Assembly: GCA_900315595.1 (NCBI GenBank)
Contig: OMZQ01000007.1
Coordinates: 62,001 to 126,000 of the forward strand
DNA: 64,000 nucleotides
Source: an uncultured Eubacteriales bacterium
GTDB lineage: Bacteria; Bacillota; Clostridia; Oscillospirales; Oscillospiraceae
Direction: 5' to 3'
Shown here one piece after another: positions 15,902 through 27,219 of this stretch. The notes below the pieces were generated by a model. That model saw only the letters and a program-made list of their open reading frames with translations. It was not told the origin of the DNA and ran no database searches. Numbering within the stretch: the stretch's first letter is position 1; each line of letters begins with the position of its first letter. The translations under genes and the position numbers were made by a program.

Positions 15902-16863
15902 TATCCGCAGACCTCCAGCATATGACCGATGAAGATGCCGTAGCCCCGCGTCGGGTCGCCGATCAGCACGTGGGTGACCGCGCCGATCAGCCTGCCGTTT
16001 TGCAGGATCGGGGACCCGCTCATGCCCTGGACGATCCCGCCCGTGGCGGCAAGCAGCTCCGGGTCCGTGACCCGCAGACGCAGATCCCGGCCCTCCTCGC
16101 CTGCAAAGGACAGGGCCTCGATCTCCACCGCGCAGCGGCGGATCTCGCTGCCGGAGACGTTGCACAGCAGCTCCGCCGGTCCGGTCGTGACCTCGCCGGG
16201 CTCAGCCGCCGGGACGGCGACCCCGTCCCAAACGGCCTCGGCGTGACCGAAGACGCCGCAGTCCGAGTTCTCCTCCACGCGCCCAAGGGCCTCGCCCGTG
16301 TCCACGGCGCCGCGCAGCTCGCCGGGGCAGCCCGCCTCGCCGCGCCGGACCGAGACCACCTCTGTCCGCGTTGCCGTGCCGCCGAGGATCTCCAGCGTCC
16401 GCTCCCCGCCGCCGCTCACGCCGTGACCCAGCGCGCCGAAGGCTCCGGTCTGCGGGTCGTAGAAGGTCACCGTGCCCAGCCCCTCGATCCGATCCTGCAC
16501 GTATACGCCGAGCCGCCAGCCTGTCTCCGTGCTGACCGGGCGGACCGTGAAGCTCATGTCCTTTTCCCCGCGCCGGACGCGGAGGATCAGGTCCGCGCCG
16601 TGTCCCGCTGCGATGCGGCTGCGCAGGGTCTCCGCGCTGTCCAGCTCCGCGCCGTCCACGGAAACGATCCGGTCCCCGACCTTCAGTCCGGCCTCGCGCG
16701 CGGGCGCCGCGTCTGCGTCAAAGCGGACCACGTAGACCCCGTCGAGCCGCAGGGCCAGTCCGACGGTCTGGCCCACCGGGATCAGGTCCTGCGCCGCCGC
16801 CGGGAACAGGAGAACCGGCAACAGCAGAAGCGCAGCCATGATCGCCAATATCCGTTTTCGCAT
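15901..16863 (-). CDS. spoIVB: SpoIVB peptidase
   Basis: S55-family serine protease secreted from the forespore into the intermembrane space, where in Bacillus it triggers pro-sigma-K processing. The protein has 320 residues: a signal/anchor (7-24), a PDZ domain (about 30-110, with A-G-L-K-V-G-D-R-I), and the peptidase domain. The catalytic triad can be read as His147 (A-L-G-H-G-V), Asp267 (T-D-P-E-L-L) and Ser282 (G-M-S-G-S-P), with the Asp-Ser distance of 15 residues as in the Bacillus enzyme. The start is set by GGAGGG. It is shorter than Bacillus SpoIVB, mostly in the N-terminal region. Confidence 0.94.
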   Translation of the reverse strand: MRKRILAIMAALLLLPVLLFPAAAQDLIPVGQTVGLALRLDGVYVVRFDADAAPAREAGLKVGDRIVSVDGAELDSAETLRSRIAAGHGADLILRVRRGEKDMSFTVRPVSTETGWRLGVYVQDRIEGLGTVTFYDPQTGAFGALGHGVSGGGERTLEILGGTATRTEVVSVRRGEAGCPGELRGAVDTGEALGRVEENSDCGVFGHAEAVWDGVAVPAAEPGEVTTGPAELLCNVSGSEIRRCAVEIEALSFAGEEGRDLRLRVTDPELLAATGGIVQGMSGSPILQNGRLIGAVTHVLIGDPTRGYGIFIGHMLEVCG

Positions 16864-17037
16864 CCAATCCCTCCAATCATCAGGTGCTGCTCTTAATATG
16901 GACGGATCTGCGAAAAAAACACTGGCGGGTTTTCCTCAAACCGTCAGGATTTGACAGTCAACTGCACATAAACGCCGGAGAATCGGAAAAGATACCAATA
17001 AAATAGAACTAATCTGCATCAACGGGAAAAGTAGAGC

Positions 17038-17066
17038 TTGACATCAGGTGTTTTGCTCTGTATAGT
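17038..17066 (+). promoter_or_regulatory. SigA promoter of the DUF6465-like gene
   Basis: Consensus TTGACA (17038-17043), 17-bp spacer, TATAGT (17061-17066), about 48 bp before the start codon. Confidence 0.8.
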
Positions 17067-17113
17067 ATAAGCAGGAATTGAATTTTCATACTGAAAGAAA
17101 AGGAGGTGTTTCC

Positions 17114-17404
17114 ATGTCTGCAAGCATCAAGGAGGCGGTGGACGCCGCGCTGGAAAAAACCGGACCGATTCTGGAAGCTGCCAAGGCTGCCGGCAAGCAG
17201 TTTGCCGCCGGCTTCGTGCCGGAGCTCTACGTTCAGGATTCCAACCGTCAGTTCGACTGCGCCATTCTGCTCGAGCGCTGCCTGGACGATTACCGCCGGA
17301 AATACGGTTCTGCCCGGATCTCCTCCTGCAAGCTCTATATCAAGCCGGAGGACAACACGGTCTACTACGTCATCAACGACATTGAGGATAAGCTGCCCCT
17401 GTGA
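17114..17404 (+). CDS. Small conserved clostridial protein (DUF6465-like)
   Basis: A 96-residue soluble protein. An N-terminal Ala/Lys-rich helix (residues 1-35) is followed by a compact mixed domain with E-L-Y-V-Q-D, S-C-K-L-Y-I-K-P-E-D and V-Y-Y-V-I-N-D at the end. This pattern fits the small DUF6465 proteins common in Clostridia, whose role is unknown. The start has AGGAGGTG upstream, and the gene has its own consensus promoter and terminator, so it is a monocistronic and probably well-expressed gene. Confidence 0.8.
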   Translation: MSASIKEAVDAALEKTGPILEAAKAAGKQFAAGFVPELYVQDSNRQFDCAILLERCLDDYRRKYGSARISSCKLYIKPEDNTVYYVINDIEDKLPL

Positions 17405-17449
17405 TCCGATGATGCAAGGATCCGAATCGGATCAGGCGGCGAAACGGAA

Positions 17450-17496
17450 CAGGCTCCGCGGTTCGGGACGAGCCCCGGAGCCTGCTTAATTTTTTG
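17450..17496 (+). terminator. Terminator after the DUF6465-like gene
   Basis: CAGGCTCCG (17450-17458) pairs with CGGAGCCTG (17476-17484), followed by CTTAATTTTTTG. The U-rich tail overlaps the -35 of the next promoter. Confidence 0.7.
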
Positions 17497-17524
17497 TTGC
17501 AATTTGTACGCAAACGTGTATAAT
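17497..17524 (+). promoter_or_regulatory. SigA promoter of the oxoamine synthase operon
   Basis: TTGCAA (17497-17502), 16-bp spacer, perfect TATAAT (17519-17524), 33 bp before the start codon. Confidence 0.75.
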
Positions 17525-17556
17525 AAAAGACGAAATTTGAAACCGAAGGTGGATTT

Positions 17557-18732
17557 ATGGATATTTTTGCGAAGTGCGACAGCTTTACGATCGCCAGAGA
17601 TTTTATGAAGCAGGGCCTCTATCCCTACGGTCACGCCCTGGAATCGCGTCAGGACGTCGAGGTCATCATGGAGGGCAAGCGCCGCATCATGCTCGGCTCC
17701 AACAACTATCTCGGCCTGACCACGAATCCGGAGGTCATTGAGGCCGGCATTCACGCCTTTGAGCAGTACGGCACCGGCTGCTCCGGGTCCCGCTATCTCA
17801 ACGGCACGCTGGAAATGCACCTGGAGCTCGAGGCGGAGCTGGCGAAGTTCCTGCACAAGGAAATGGTCATCACCTTCTCCACCGGCTTCCAGACCAACCT
17901 CGGCATCATCTCCGCCATCGTGGGCATGCACGACTACGTGATCTGCGACCGCGAAAACCATGCCTCCATCTATGACGGCTGCAAGCTCAGCTACGGCAAG
18001 ATGCTTCGCTTCCGTCACGCCGATATGGCCGATCTCGAGGCCCAGCTTCAGAAGGTCCCCGAGAACCGCGGCTGCCTCATCGTCACCGACGGCGTCTTCT
18101 CCATGGGCGGCGACATCGCCAAGCTCCCGGAGATCGTGGCCCTGGCCAAGAAATACGGCGCGGGCGTCATGGTGGACGACGCGCACGCCCTGGGCGTCAT
18201 CGGCGAGGGCGGACGCGGCACGGCCAGCTACTTCGGCCTGGAGGACGAGGTGGATATCTACATGGGCACCTTCTCCAAATCCCTTGCCTCTCTGGGCGGC
18301 TACTGCGCCACCTCCGAGCGCATCGGCCACTATATCAAGCATAACTCCCGCCCCTTCATCTTCTCGGCCTCCATCACGCCGGCCTCCTGCGCGACGGCCC
18401 TGGCTGCCCTGCGCTATCTGGAGAAGCACCCCGAGCTGCCCCAGACCCTGCAGGACATCTCCGCCTACGCCCGCGGCTGCTTCCACCGCAAGGGCGTTCG
18501 CATCATCGAAAGCGAGACCCCCATCGTCCCGCTCTATACCTACCAGCCGGTCAACACTCTGGTCAAGGCCAAAGAGGCCTACGAAGCCGGCGTCTACGTG
18601 AACCCCGTCCTGCCCCCTGCCTGCGCCGAGGGCGAGTGCCTGCTGCGCACCTCCTACATGGCGACGCACACGAAGGCCCTCGTGGACGAGGCCACCGACA
18701 TTCTTGCCGAGGTGCTGAAGGAAAATGGCTGA
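17557..18732 (+). CDS. Alpha-oxoamine synthase, serine palmitoyltransferase-like
   Basis: A 391-residue PLP enzyme that condenses an amino acid with an acyl-CoA or acyl-ACP. Landmarks are G-S-N-N-Y-L-G-L, G-T-G-C-S-G-S-R-Y-L-N-G-T, the His135 of E-N-H-A-S, D-D-A-H-A-L-G (208-214) and the Schiff-base Lys241 in G-T-F-S-K-S-L-A-S. Stretches such as P-F-I-F-S-A-S, P-I-V-P-L-Y, N-P-V-L-P-P-A-C-A and M-A-T-H-T-K resemble what I recall of Bacteroides serine palmitoyltransferase more than Kbl or BioF. The overlapping reductase gene supports a ketone product. Glycine C-acetyltransferase is the main alternative. Confidence 0.85.
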   Translation: MDIFAKCDSFTIARDFMKQGLYPYGHALESRQDVEVIMEGKRRIMLGSNNYLGLTTNPEVIEAGIHAFEQYGTGCSGSRYLNGTLEMHLELEAELAKFLHKEMVITFSTGFQTNLGIISAIVGMHDYVICDRENHASIYDGCKLSYGKMLRFRHADMADLEAQLQKVPENRGCLIVTDGVFSMGGDIAKLPEIVALAKKYGAGVMVDDAHALGVIGEGGRGTASYFGLEDEVDIYMGTFSKSLASLGGYCATSERIGHYIKHNSRPFIFSASITPASCATALAALRYLEKHPELPQTLQDISAYARGCFHRKGVRIIESETPIVPLYTYQPVNTLVKAKEAYEAGVYVNPVLPPACAEGECLLRTSYMATHTKALVDEATDILAEVLKENG

Positions 18733-19513
18733 GACTGCAATTGTCACCGGCGGCAGCTCCGGCATCGGCCTGGCTGCGGCCCGCGCGCTGCGGGATCGGG
18801 GCCTGCGCGTCTACGTCCTCTCCCGCCGCCCTTATACGGAAAAGGGTTTGCACCATATCTGCGCCGACGTCTCCGACGAACAGCAGTGCGCCTACGCCGT
18901 GCAGGAGGTCCTGCGTCTGGCGGGGGACTTCTCCCTGCTGGTCAACTGCGCGGGCTTCGGCATCTCCGGGGCCATTGAGTTCACCGAGCTGGCCGATGCG
19001 AAAAAGCAGATGGACGTCAACTTCTTCGGCACGGTCAATCTGTGCAAGGCGGTTCTGCCCCACTTCCGCAAGCGCGGCGGCGGGCGGATCGTGAACGTCA
19101 GCTCCGTGGCGGCCCCTGCCGCCATCCCTTTCCAGGCCTTCTATTCGGCCTCCAAGGCGGCGATCAACGACTATACCGCAGCCCTGGCAAACGAGGTACG
19201 ACCCTTCGGGATCACGGCTGCGGCGGTCCAGCCCGGCGACATTGCCACCGGCTTCACCGCGGCCCGCGAAAAGTCCGCGGTCGGCGACGACGTCTACGGC
19301 GGCAGGATCTCCAAGAGCGTCCGCAAGATGGAGCACGACGAGCAGAACGGCATGGACCCCCGGACCGCGGGCAATTATATCGCCAAAATCGCCATGAAGC
19401 GCCATCCCAAGCCGGTCTATACCATCGGCCTTTCCTACAAGGCGATCTGCGTCCTGCTCAAGCTCCTGCCCTCCCGCCTCGCCAACTGGGCCATCGGCAA
19501 GCTCTACACATGA
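18725..19513 (+). CDS. Short-chain dehydrogenase, 3-ketosphinganine-reductase-like
   Basis: A 262-residue classical SDR. The cofactor motif T-G-G-S-S-G-I-G spans residues 8-15, the structural N-C-A-G is near 74-77, and the catalytic Ser126, Tyr140 and Lys144 (Y-S-A-S-K) are intact. The C-terminal segment Y-K-A-I-C-V-L-L-K-L-L-P-S-R is hydrophobic and could touch the membrane, as in ketosphinganine reductases. It overlaps the oxoamine synthase by 8 bp, so the two are coupled and probably act in series: condensation, then reduction of the beta-keto amine. The exact substrate is inference. Confidence 0.85.
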   Translation: MAETAIVTGGSSGIGLAAARALRDRGLRVYVLSRRPYTEKGLHHICADVSDEQQCAYAVQEVLRLAGDFSLLVNCAGFGISGAIEFTELADAKKQMDVNFFGTVNLCKAVLPHFRKRGGGRIVNVSSVAAPAAIPFQAFYSASKAAINDYTAALANEVRPFGITAAAVQPGDIATGFTAAREKSAVGDDVYGGRISKSVRKMEHDEQNGMDPRTAGNYIAKIAMKRHPKPVYTIGLSYKAICVLLKLLPSRLANWAIGKLYT

Positions 19514-19529
19514 GCGAATACGGAATTCC

Positions 19530-19562
19530 CTGCGCCGCCCGCCCCCGGACGGCGCAGTTTTT
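19530..19562 (+). terminator. Terminator of the oxoamine synthase/SDR operon
   Basis: CTGCGCCG (19530-19537) pairs with CGGCGCAG (19550-19557), followed by TTTTT. Confidence 0.75.
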
Positions 19563-19589
19563 GCGTCCCGGTCCTCCTGCATTTTTGGG

Positions 19590-19618
19590 TTGCGTTTTTT
19601 CAAGATCGGAAGTAAAAT
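19590..19618 (+). promoter_or_regulatory. Promoter of the DUF2974 gene
   Basis: TTGCGT (19590-19595), 17-bp spacer, TAAAAT (19613-19618), about 63 bp before the start codon. An AT-rich CAAATTCTCAATTCTCAATT segment lies between promoter and ribosome site. Confidence 0.6.
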
Positions 19619-19681
19619 AATACGGTAAGAATCTGATTCAAATTCTCAATTCTCAATTTCCCCATCCCACGGAGGACGTGT

Positions 19682-20806
19682 ATGAACGTTTTCGACTATC
19701 TGTCCTGGCGCGGGGACGTACCGCTGTCGATCTCGCCGTTCAATCCGGTGGACAGCCTCGTCCTGGCCGAGCTGAGCTACACCGATTTCAGCGGCGTCCT
19801 GTCCCCGGACGGCGAGCCGGTCTCCCTTGCGTCGGCCTGCGCGGCCTTCTTTGCGACCCGTGACCGCGCGGAGGTCGCGGCGCGAAAGTCCTACACCGCC
19901 CGCGCCCCGCTTCTGATGGACTTCATGCTTGCCGGCGCGCGCTTCCGCGACGTCCGCCTCTGCCGTTACCGGACCGTCAACGACTACGCCGAGGCGACCC
20001 AGTTTGCCGCCCTGACCCTCCTGCTCCCGGACGGGACCGCCTTCGTCGCCTTCCGCGGGACCGACGGCACGGTCCTCGGCTGGAAGGAGGACATGGAGAT
20101 GAGCTACCACAGCCACAGCAAGGGCCAGGTCTGTGCCGCCGAGTATCTGACCGGGGTGGGGCAGGCGCTTTCCTGCCCCCTGCGTGTGGGCGGTCACTCC
20201 AAAGGCGGTAATCTGGCGGTCTATTCCGCCGCCTTCTGCGACCCGGCGGTTCAGACGCGGATCACCGACGTCTACACCCTCGACGGCCCCGGCTTCCATG
20301 ACGACGTCCGCGCTGAGGCGGGCTACCGCGCCGTGATGGACCGGACCCATGCCGTCATCCCCGATACCTCGATCATCGGCCTGCTGCTCGCCATCGACTG
20401 TCCGCACCGGGTGGTCAGAAGCGACGCCTCCGGCATCGTCCAGCACGACGGCTTTACCTGGCAGGTCGGTCCGACGGATTTTGAACCCGCTCCCCTCTCC
20501 CGGATGGGGGAATTCATGGAGAACACGATCAGCACCTGGGTCTCCCGGCAGGACGGCGAGACCCTGCGCTCGATGGTGGATTCCATCTTCTCCGTCCTGG
20601 AGACCCCCGGCGAGGACAGCTTCCTTGCGATGCGCCGGCAGAAGCGCAAGACGGCCGAGCTCATCATGGCGGGCATCCGCGCCCTGCCGAGGGAAAAGCA
20701 GCTCGAGCTCCTGCAGGCTGCCGGAAAGCTGGTCGCCTCAGGCGGGACAGGCCTGCGCGAGACCTTCCTCCCCGGCGCGGAGGCGGAGCACAAGCCGGAG
20801 GAATAA
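19682..20806 (+). CDS. DUF2974 (Mbeg1-like) alpha/beta hydrolase
   Basis: A 374-residue cytoplasmic protein of the lipase-like DUF2974 family. The start N-V-F-D-Y-L-x-W-R-G-D is typical. The oxyanion region F-V-A-F-R-G-T-D precedes W-K-E-D-x-E-M-S-Y, and the nucleophile elbow is G-G-H-S-K-G-G, with Ser in the lipase G-x-S-x-G position. Downstream D-G-P-G-F-H-D and a His-containing I-V-Q-H-D-G region could complete the triad. The natural substrate of this family is not established. It is followed after 39 bp by yunB and ligA and may be co-transcribed with them. Confidence 0.88.
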   Translation: MNVFDYLSWRGDVPLSISPFNPVDSLVLAELSYTDFSGVLSPDGEPVSLASACAAFFATRDRAEVAARKSYTARAPLLMDFMLAGARFRDVRLCRYRTVNDYAEATQFAALTLLLPDGTAFVAFRGTDGTVLGWKEDMEMSYHSHSKGQVCAAEYLTGVGQALSCPLRVGGHSKGGNLAVYSAAFCDPAVQTRITDVYTLDGPGFHDDVRAEAGYRAVMDRTHAVIPDTSIIGLLLAIDCPHRVVRSDASGIVQHDGFTWQVGPTDFEPAPLSRMGEFMENTISTWVSRQDGETLRSMVDSIFSVLETPGEDSFLAMRRQKRKTAELIMAGIRALPREKQLELLQAAGKLVASGGTGLRETFLPGAEAEHKPEE

Positions 20807-20845
20807 TCCGCCGCCCCGCCGCATAAGCTCACCCGAGGTGGTAGT

Positions 20846-23448
<2,603 letters not shown>

Positions 23449-23490
23449 GCAAAACGCCCGACCCGCAGACAAAACCGCAAACAGATACTG

Positions 23491-23523
23491 CAAGGGGCCG
23501 GCTCGTCAGGAGCCGGCCCCTTG
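23491..23523. terminator. Bidirectional terminator, ligA / rubrerythrin
   Basis: Perfect 14-bp stem CAAGGGGCCGGCTC / GAGCCGGCCCCTTG with a 5-nt loop, between the convergent ligA and rubrerythrin genes. No long U-run on either side. Confidence 0.7.
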
Positions 23524-23539
23524 CCGTACGGTGCGGTCT

Positions 23540-24148
23540 TCAGCAGGAAGAGCCGTTTGCGTAATTGTAGGGCGACTGGGGGACGCGGATGAAGAAGCCC
23601 TGCTCGTGGCCGCAGACGGGGCAGGTCTGCGGGGCTCCCTTGCCGTTGAACTCGTGTCCGCAGTTCAGGCAGATCCAGTCGCAGGCCTCGTCCGAGGCGG
23701 AGAGCTTTCCGTCCTTCAGCAGCCGGTGGAAGGTTTCAAACCGGCCCGCGTGGCACTTCTCGATCTCCGCGATCAGGGCAAACTTCCTTGCGATTTCGGG
23801 GAAGCCCTCGTCCTCCGCCGCCTTGGCGAAGGCCGGGTAGATCCTCAGATGCTCCGCCCGCTCGTCTTCCATTGCCTCGGCCAGAAGGGAGAGCGCGTTC
23901 CCGCCCAGGTTGACCGGGAAGCCCGCCTCGATCTCCACGTTCGGGACCCCGCCCTGCTTCAAAAACTGGGCGAATATCTCCCCGTGCTCCTTTTCCTGCC
24001 CCGCCGTGAAGCGGAAGACCCGCGCGATCACGGGCAGCTTCTCCTGCTCCGCGATCTCGGCGGCGCGGACGTAGCGGCTCCAGGCCATGCTCTCTCCGGC
24101 GAAGGCCCGCATCAGGTTGGTCAGGGTCTGCGTGTTCTGTAAATTCAT
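23540..24148 (-). CDS. rbr: Rubrerythrin
   Basis: A 202-residue non-haem iron peroxidase that removes hydrogen peroxide in anaerobes using reduced rubredoxin or NAD(P)H-linked donors. The N-terminal ferritin-like domain has the two E-x-x-H type ligand sets (Q-E-K-E-H-G-E and the later E-I-E-K-C-H). The C-terminal rubredoxin-like domain has C-L-N-C-G and C-P-V-C-G knuckles for one iron. It sits alone on the minus strand, consistent with separate oxidative-stress control. Confidence 0.95.
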   Translation of the reverse strand: MNLQNTQTLTNLMRAFAGESMAWSRYVRAAEIAEQEKLPVIARVFRFTAGQEKEHGEIFAQFLKQGGVPNVEIEAGFPVNLGGNALSLLAEAMEDERAEHLRIYPAFAKAAEDEGFPEIARKFALIAEIEKCHAGRFETFHRLLKDGKLSASDEACDWICLNCGHEFNGKGAPQTCPVCGHEQGFFIRVPQSPYNYANGSSC

Positions 24149-24270
24149 ATGGAATCCTCCCGTTTCCCGGCGTCGCCGGGTTTTTCATTCGGAGTCTGCC
24201 CGGATTGCGCGCGATTCATACATGGATCACGCGCACAGCGGGCAAACTGAACGAAAAAGGAGATGATCGG

Positions 24271-25659
24271 ATGAACACGGAACCGAAGCCGGTCTGCCCG
24301 GCGCAGATCGACGACGCTTTTTCCGGCACGGCGGACCTCTGCCGCCGGGGGCTGCGCGTCGGCGGGCAGGACGGCGTTTTCTATTTTCTGGACGGTCTGA
24401 CCTCGGGCAGCGAGGTCGCCGAGACCGTGATCCGCCCGCTTTCCCGCCTTCCGGCTGCTTCCCCGGACGAGCTGGCGGAGGCTGCGGTCCGCGGCGCGGT
24501 CTGCTGCGCGGTGGCGGAGCGCTGTCCCGACGCAGCCGACGCGATCCGCCGCCTGCTCAACGGCTTTGCCGTCCTCTGTCTGCCGCAGGGCATTGCCCTG
24601 GCCTTCGAGGTCAAGACCGGAGAGAAGCGCGGCCCCTCCGAACCGGAGGTCGAGAGCACCACGCGCGGGCCGAAGGACGCCTTCTGCGAGACCTCCCGCA
24701 CCAACACCGGCCTGCTCCGCCGCCACCTGCGCAGCGAGCGCCTCAAGGTCTGGGAGACGACGGCGGGGCGGGAGAGCGGAACGAACGTCTCCCTCGTCTA
24801 CGTCGAGGGGCTGGCGGACCCGACCGTCGTGACCCGGCTGCAGGACCGGCTGACCGGTCTCGACGCCCGCGACCTGCTCACGCCAGCCGCCGTGGAGACC
24901 GCCGTGACCGGACGGCGCGGTCTGCCCCTGCCGCTGCTGCAATATACCGAGCGGACGGACAAGCTCGCCGGCGGCCTGCTGGCCGGGCGGGTCGGCCTGT
25001 TCGTGGACGGTCTGCCCGTGGGCTATCTGGCCCCGGTGGACCTCGGTCTGCTGCTCCGCGCCGCCGAGGATACCGATACCGACCCAATCTCCACGGGCTT
25101 CCTGCGTCTGCTCCGCCTGGCTGCCCTGACGCTGGCCCTCCTGCTGCCGGGGCTCTACGTGGCGATGGCGACCTTCCATCAGGAGATGCTTCCCACCCAG
25201 CTTCTGGAGGCGATCATCGAAAGCAAGCGCTCCGTGCCCTTCCCTACGGCGGTTGAGATCGTCGGTCTGCTCCTGGCCTTCGAGCTGTTGCAGGAGGCCG
25301 GGCTGTCCGCGCCGAAGGCAGTCTCCCAGCCGGTTTCCATCATCGGCGGCCTGGTGGTCGGTACGGCGGCGGTGGAAGCGGATCTGATCTCCCCGGCGGC
25401 GCTGATCCTGGTCTCCGCCTCCGGCATCTGCGGCTTTGCCCTGCCGGGCAAGAGCCTGGTGGACGCGATCCGGCTCTGCCGCCTGGGTCTGACCGTCTGC
25501 GCGGCCCTTGCCGGTCTCTGGGGTCTGAGCTTCGGCTTGCTGGCCCTGCTCGTCTATGCGGCGGGCGTGGAATCCTTCGGGCGGCCCTGGCTGAGCTTTT
25601 CGGAATTGCGCGGAGAAGCGGCGAAAAACCCTTGCAGGCGGGGAAAAACCGTGGTATAA
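24271..25659 (+). CDS. GerA-family spore germination protein (SpoVAF-like)
   Basis: A 462-residue GerA/SpoVAF-family subunit of the spore inner membrane. The soluble N-terminal domain contains D-G-L-T-S-G-S and R-G-P-K-D-A-F-C-E-T followed by N-T-x-L-L-R-R, the conserved signature of GerA A-subunits. About five membrane helices follow from residue 290, with P-G-L-Y-V-A-M and the H-Q-E-M-L-P motif. No GerB or GerC partner is adjacent, so it may be SpoVAF-like or an orphan A-subunit. The ATG at 24271 has AAGGAGATG upstream. The rnhA promoter is embedded in its last codons. Confidence 0.9.
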   Translation: MNTEPKPVCPAQIDDAFSGTADLCRRGLRVGGQDGVFYFLDGLTSGSEVAETVIRPLSRLPAASPDELAEAAVRGAVCCAVAERCPDAADAIRRLLNGFAVLCLPQGIALAFEVKTGEKRGPSEPEVESTTRGPKDAFCETSRTNTGLLRRHLRSERLKVWETTAGRESGTNVSLVYVEGLADPTVVTRLQDRLTGLDARDLLTPAAVETAVTGRRGLPLPLLQYTERTDKLAGGLLAGRVGLFVDGLPVGYLAPVDLGLLLRAAEDTDTDPISTGFLRLLRLAALTLALLLPGLYVAMATFHQEMLPTQLLEAIIESKRSVPFPTAVEIVGLLLAFELLQEAGLSAPKAVSQPVSIIGGLVVGTAAVEADLISPAALILVSASGICGFALPGKSLVDAIRLCRLGLTVCAALAGLWGLSFGLLALLVYAAGVESFGRPWLSFSELRGEAAKNPCRRGKTVV

Positions 25660-25660
25660 T
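25632..25660 (+). promoter_or_regulatory. Promoter of rnhA, inside the gerA-family 3' end
   Basis: TTGCAG (25632-25637), 17-bp spacer, perfect TATAAT (25655-25660). The -10 overlaps the upstream stop codon. Confidence 0.75.
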
Positions 25661-25694
25661 AAGCTGTAAAAATGCTTGGAAGGGAGGGCTGCGC

Positions 25695-26132
25695 GTGAAG
25701 GCCGTGACCATCTACACCGACGGGGCCTGCAGCGGCAACCCCGGCCCCGGCGGCTGGGGCGCGATCCTGGAATATCGCGGCGCCGAAAAGGAGCTCTCCG
25801 GCGGCGAGCCGGAGACGACGAACAACCGCATGGAGCTGACCGCCGTGATCCGCGCGCTGGAATGCCTCCGTGAGCCCTGCGCCGTGACCCTCTATTCCGA
25901 CTCGAAGTACGTCGTGGACGCTCTGAATCTCGGCTGGGCGAAGGCCTGGCGGGCAAAGGGCTGGGTCAAGCCCGACAAACAGCCTGCCAAGAACCCGGAC
26001 CTCTGGGCGCGCCTGCTCGACCTGCTGGAAACGCACGAGGTCAGCGCCAACTGGGTCCGGGGCCACGCCGACAACGAGAAAAACGAACGCTGCGACAAAT
26101 TAGCCGTCCAGGCGCGCGAACGGTTTGCCTGA
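25695..26132 (+). CDS. rnhA: Ribonuclease HI
   Basis: Cuts the RNA strand of RNA-DNA hybrids during replication and repair. The 145-residue protein carries all four metal ligands, Asp9 (Y-T-D-G-A-C), Glu47 (N-R-M-E-L), Asp69 (Y-S-D-S-K-Y) and Asp126, with His124 in the G-H-A-D-N-E-x-N-E loop. I chose the GTG at 25695, which follows GGGAGGG by 7 bp; a longer frame upstream has no ribosome site. It has its own promoter and may lead into the DUF362/psu operon downstream. Confidence 0.96.
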   Translation: MKAVTIYTDGACSGNPGPGGWGAILEYRGAEKELSGGEPETTNNRMELTAVIRALECLREPCAVTLYSDSKYVVDALNLGWAKAWRAKGWVKPDKQPAKNPDLWARLLDLLETHEVSANWVRGHADNEKNERCDKLAVQARERFA

Positions 26133-26178
26133 TCCCGGCCTGCGAATCATCAAAAAAACATTACAAGGAGGAGCTCCT

Positions 26179-27186
26179 ATGTCCAATCAGCCCGTTCCCG
26201 GCACCGGCGGGGAGCGCTACGTTCCGATGGAAGCGCGAACCGGCGAAAAATCCGTCGTTTTCTTTACCCGCGACCTCTCCCCCGAGGGTCTGAAAAAGCT
26301 CTACGCCCGCATCAGCGGGACGCTGACCGGAAAGCTGGCCGTCAAGCTCCACACCGGCGAGAAGAACGGCCCCAATATCATCCCCTCCGCCTGGGTCAAG
26401 GACTTCCTTGCCGCCTGCGCCCCGGAGGCCACGATCGTAGAGACCAACACCTTCTACGAGGGCGACCGCTATACCACCGAACAGCACCGCGAGACCCTCA
26501 GGGTCAACGGCTGGACCTTCTGCCCCGTGGACATCATGGACGAGGAGGGTACCGTAATGCTCCCCGTCAAGGGCGGCAAGTGGTTCACTGAAATGTCCGA
26601 GGGCTCCCACGTCCTGCGCTATGATTCCCTCCTGGCCCTGACCCACTTCAAGGGCCATATGATGGGCGGCTTCGGCGGCTCCAACAAGAACCTGGGCATC
26701 GGCATGGCGGACGGCCGCATCGGCAAGAAGATGATCCACCAGCGCGAGGGCTCCGACGATATGTGGAGCATCAACACCGAGGAGCTGATGGAGCGGATCG
26801 CCGAATCCACCAAGGCCACGGTCGATCACTTCGCGGGCCATATCGCCTTCCTGAACGTCCTGCGCAATATGTCGGTCTCCTGCGACTGCGAGGGTACGGC
26901 GGCGCAGCCCGTTGTGACCCCGAATATCGGCATGGTTGCGTCCCTGGATATCCTGGCCGTGGATCAGGCCTCCGTGGATCTGGTCTACGCCCTGAACCCC
27001 GCCGACAACAAGGCCCTGACCGAGCGCATCGAGACCCGTCACGGCCTGCGTCAGCTCAGCTATATGAAGGAGCTCGGCATGGGCAACGACCGCTACGAGC
27101 TGATCGACGTCGATCACGACGACGCCGTGATCACCCCCGCCCAGGCCGTGGAGGGCGTGATCCCCTTCAGCCCCTTCGCCCTGTAA
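26179..27186 (+). CDS. DUF362 domain protein
   Basis: A 335-residue DUF362 protein, a family of predicted Fe-S-associated proteins of unknown reaction. Visible marks are K-L-A-V-K-L-H-T-G-E-K, the N-T-F-Y-E-G-x-R segment, T-H-F-K-G-H-M-M-G-G-F-G-G-S-N-K-N-L-G, and D-I-L-A-V-D-Q-A. The usual C-terminal ferredoxin-type Cys clusters are absent apart from C-D-C near residue 236, so this is the short form. AAGGAGGAG at optimal spacing sets the start. It precedes psuK by 33 bp in the same direction. Confidence 0.85.
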   Translation: MSNQPVPGTGGERYVPMEARTGEKSVVFFTRDLSPEGLKKLYARISGTLTGKLAVKLHTGEKNGPNIIPSAWVKDFLAACAPEATIVETNTFYEGDRYTTEQHRETLRVNGWTFCPVDIMDEEGTVMLPVKGGKWFTEMSEGSHVLRYDSLLALTHFKGHMMGGFGGSNKNLGIGMADGRIGKKMIHQREGSDDMWSINTEELMERIAESTKATVDHFAGHIAFLNVLRNMSVSCDCEGTAAQPVVTPNIGMVASLDILAVDQASVDLVYALNPADNKALTERIETRHGLRQLSYMKELGMGNDRYELIDVDHDDAVITPAQAVEGVIPFSPFAL

Positions 27187-27219
27187 GCTGCAAAACCAAT
27201 CACATTAAGGAGGCGCCTT

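Noticed and set aside
17557-18732. Annotation as glycine C-acetyltransferase (kbl)
   Set aside because: No threonine dehydrogenase neighbour; the partner is an SDR, and several motifs match serine palmitoyltransferases better. Kept as an alternative only.
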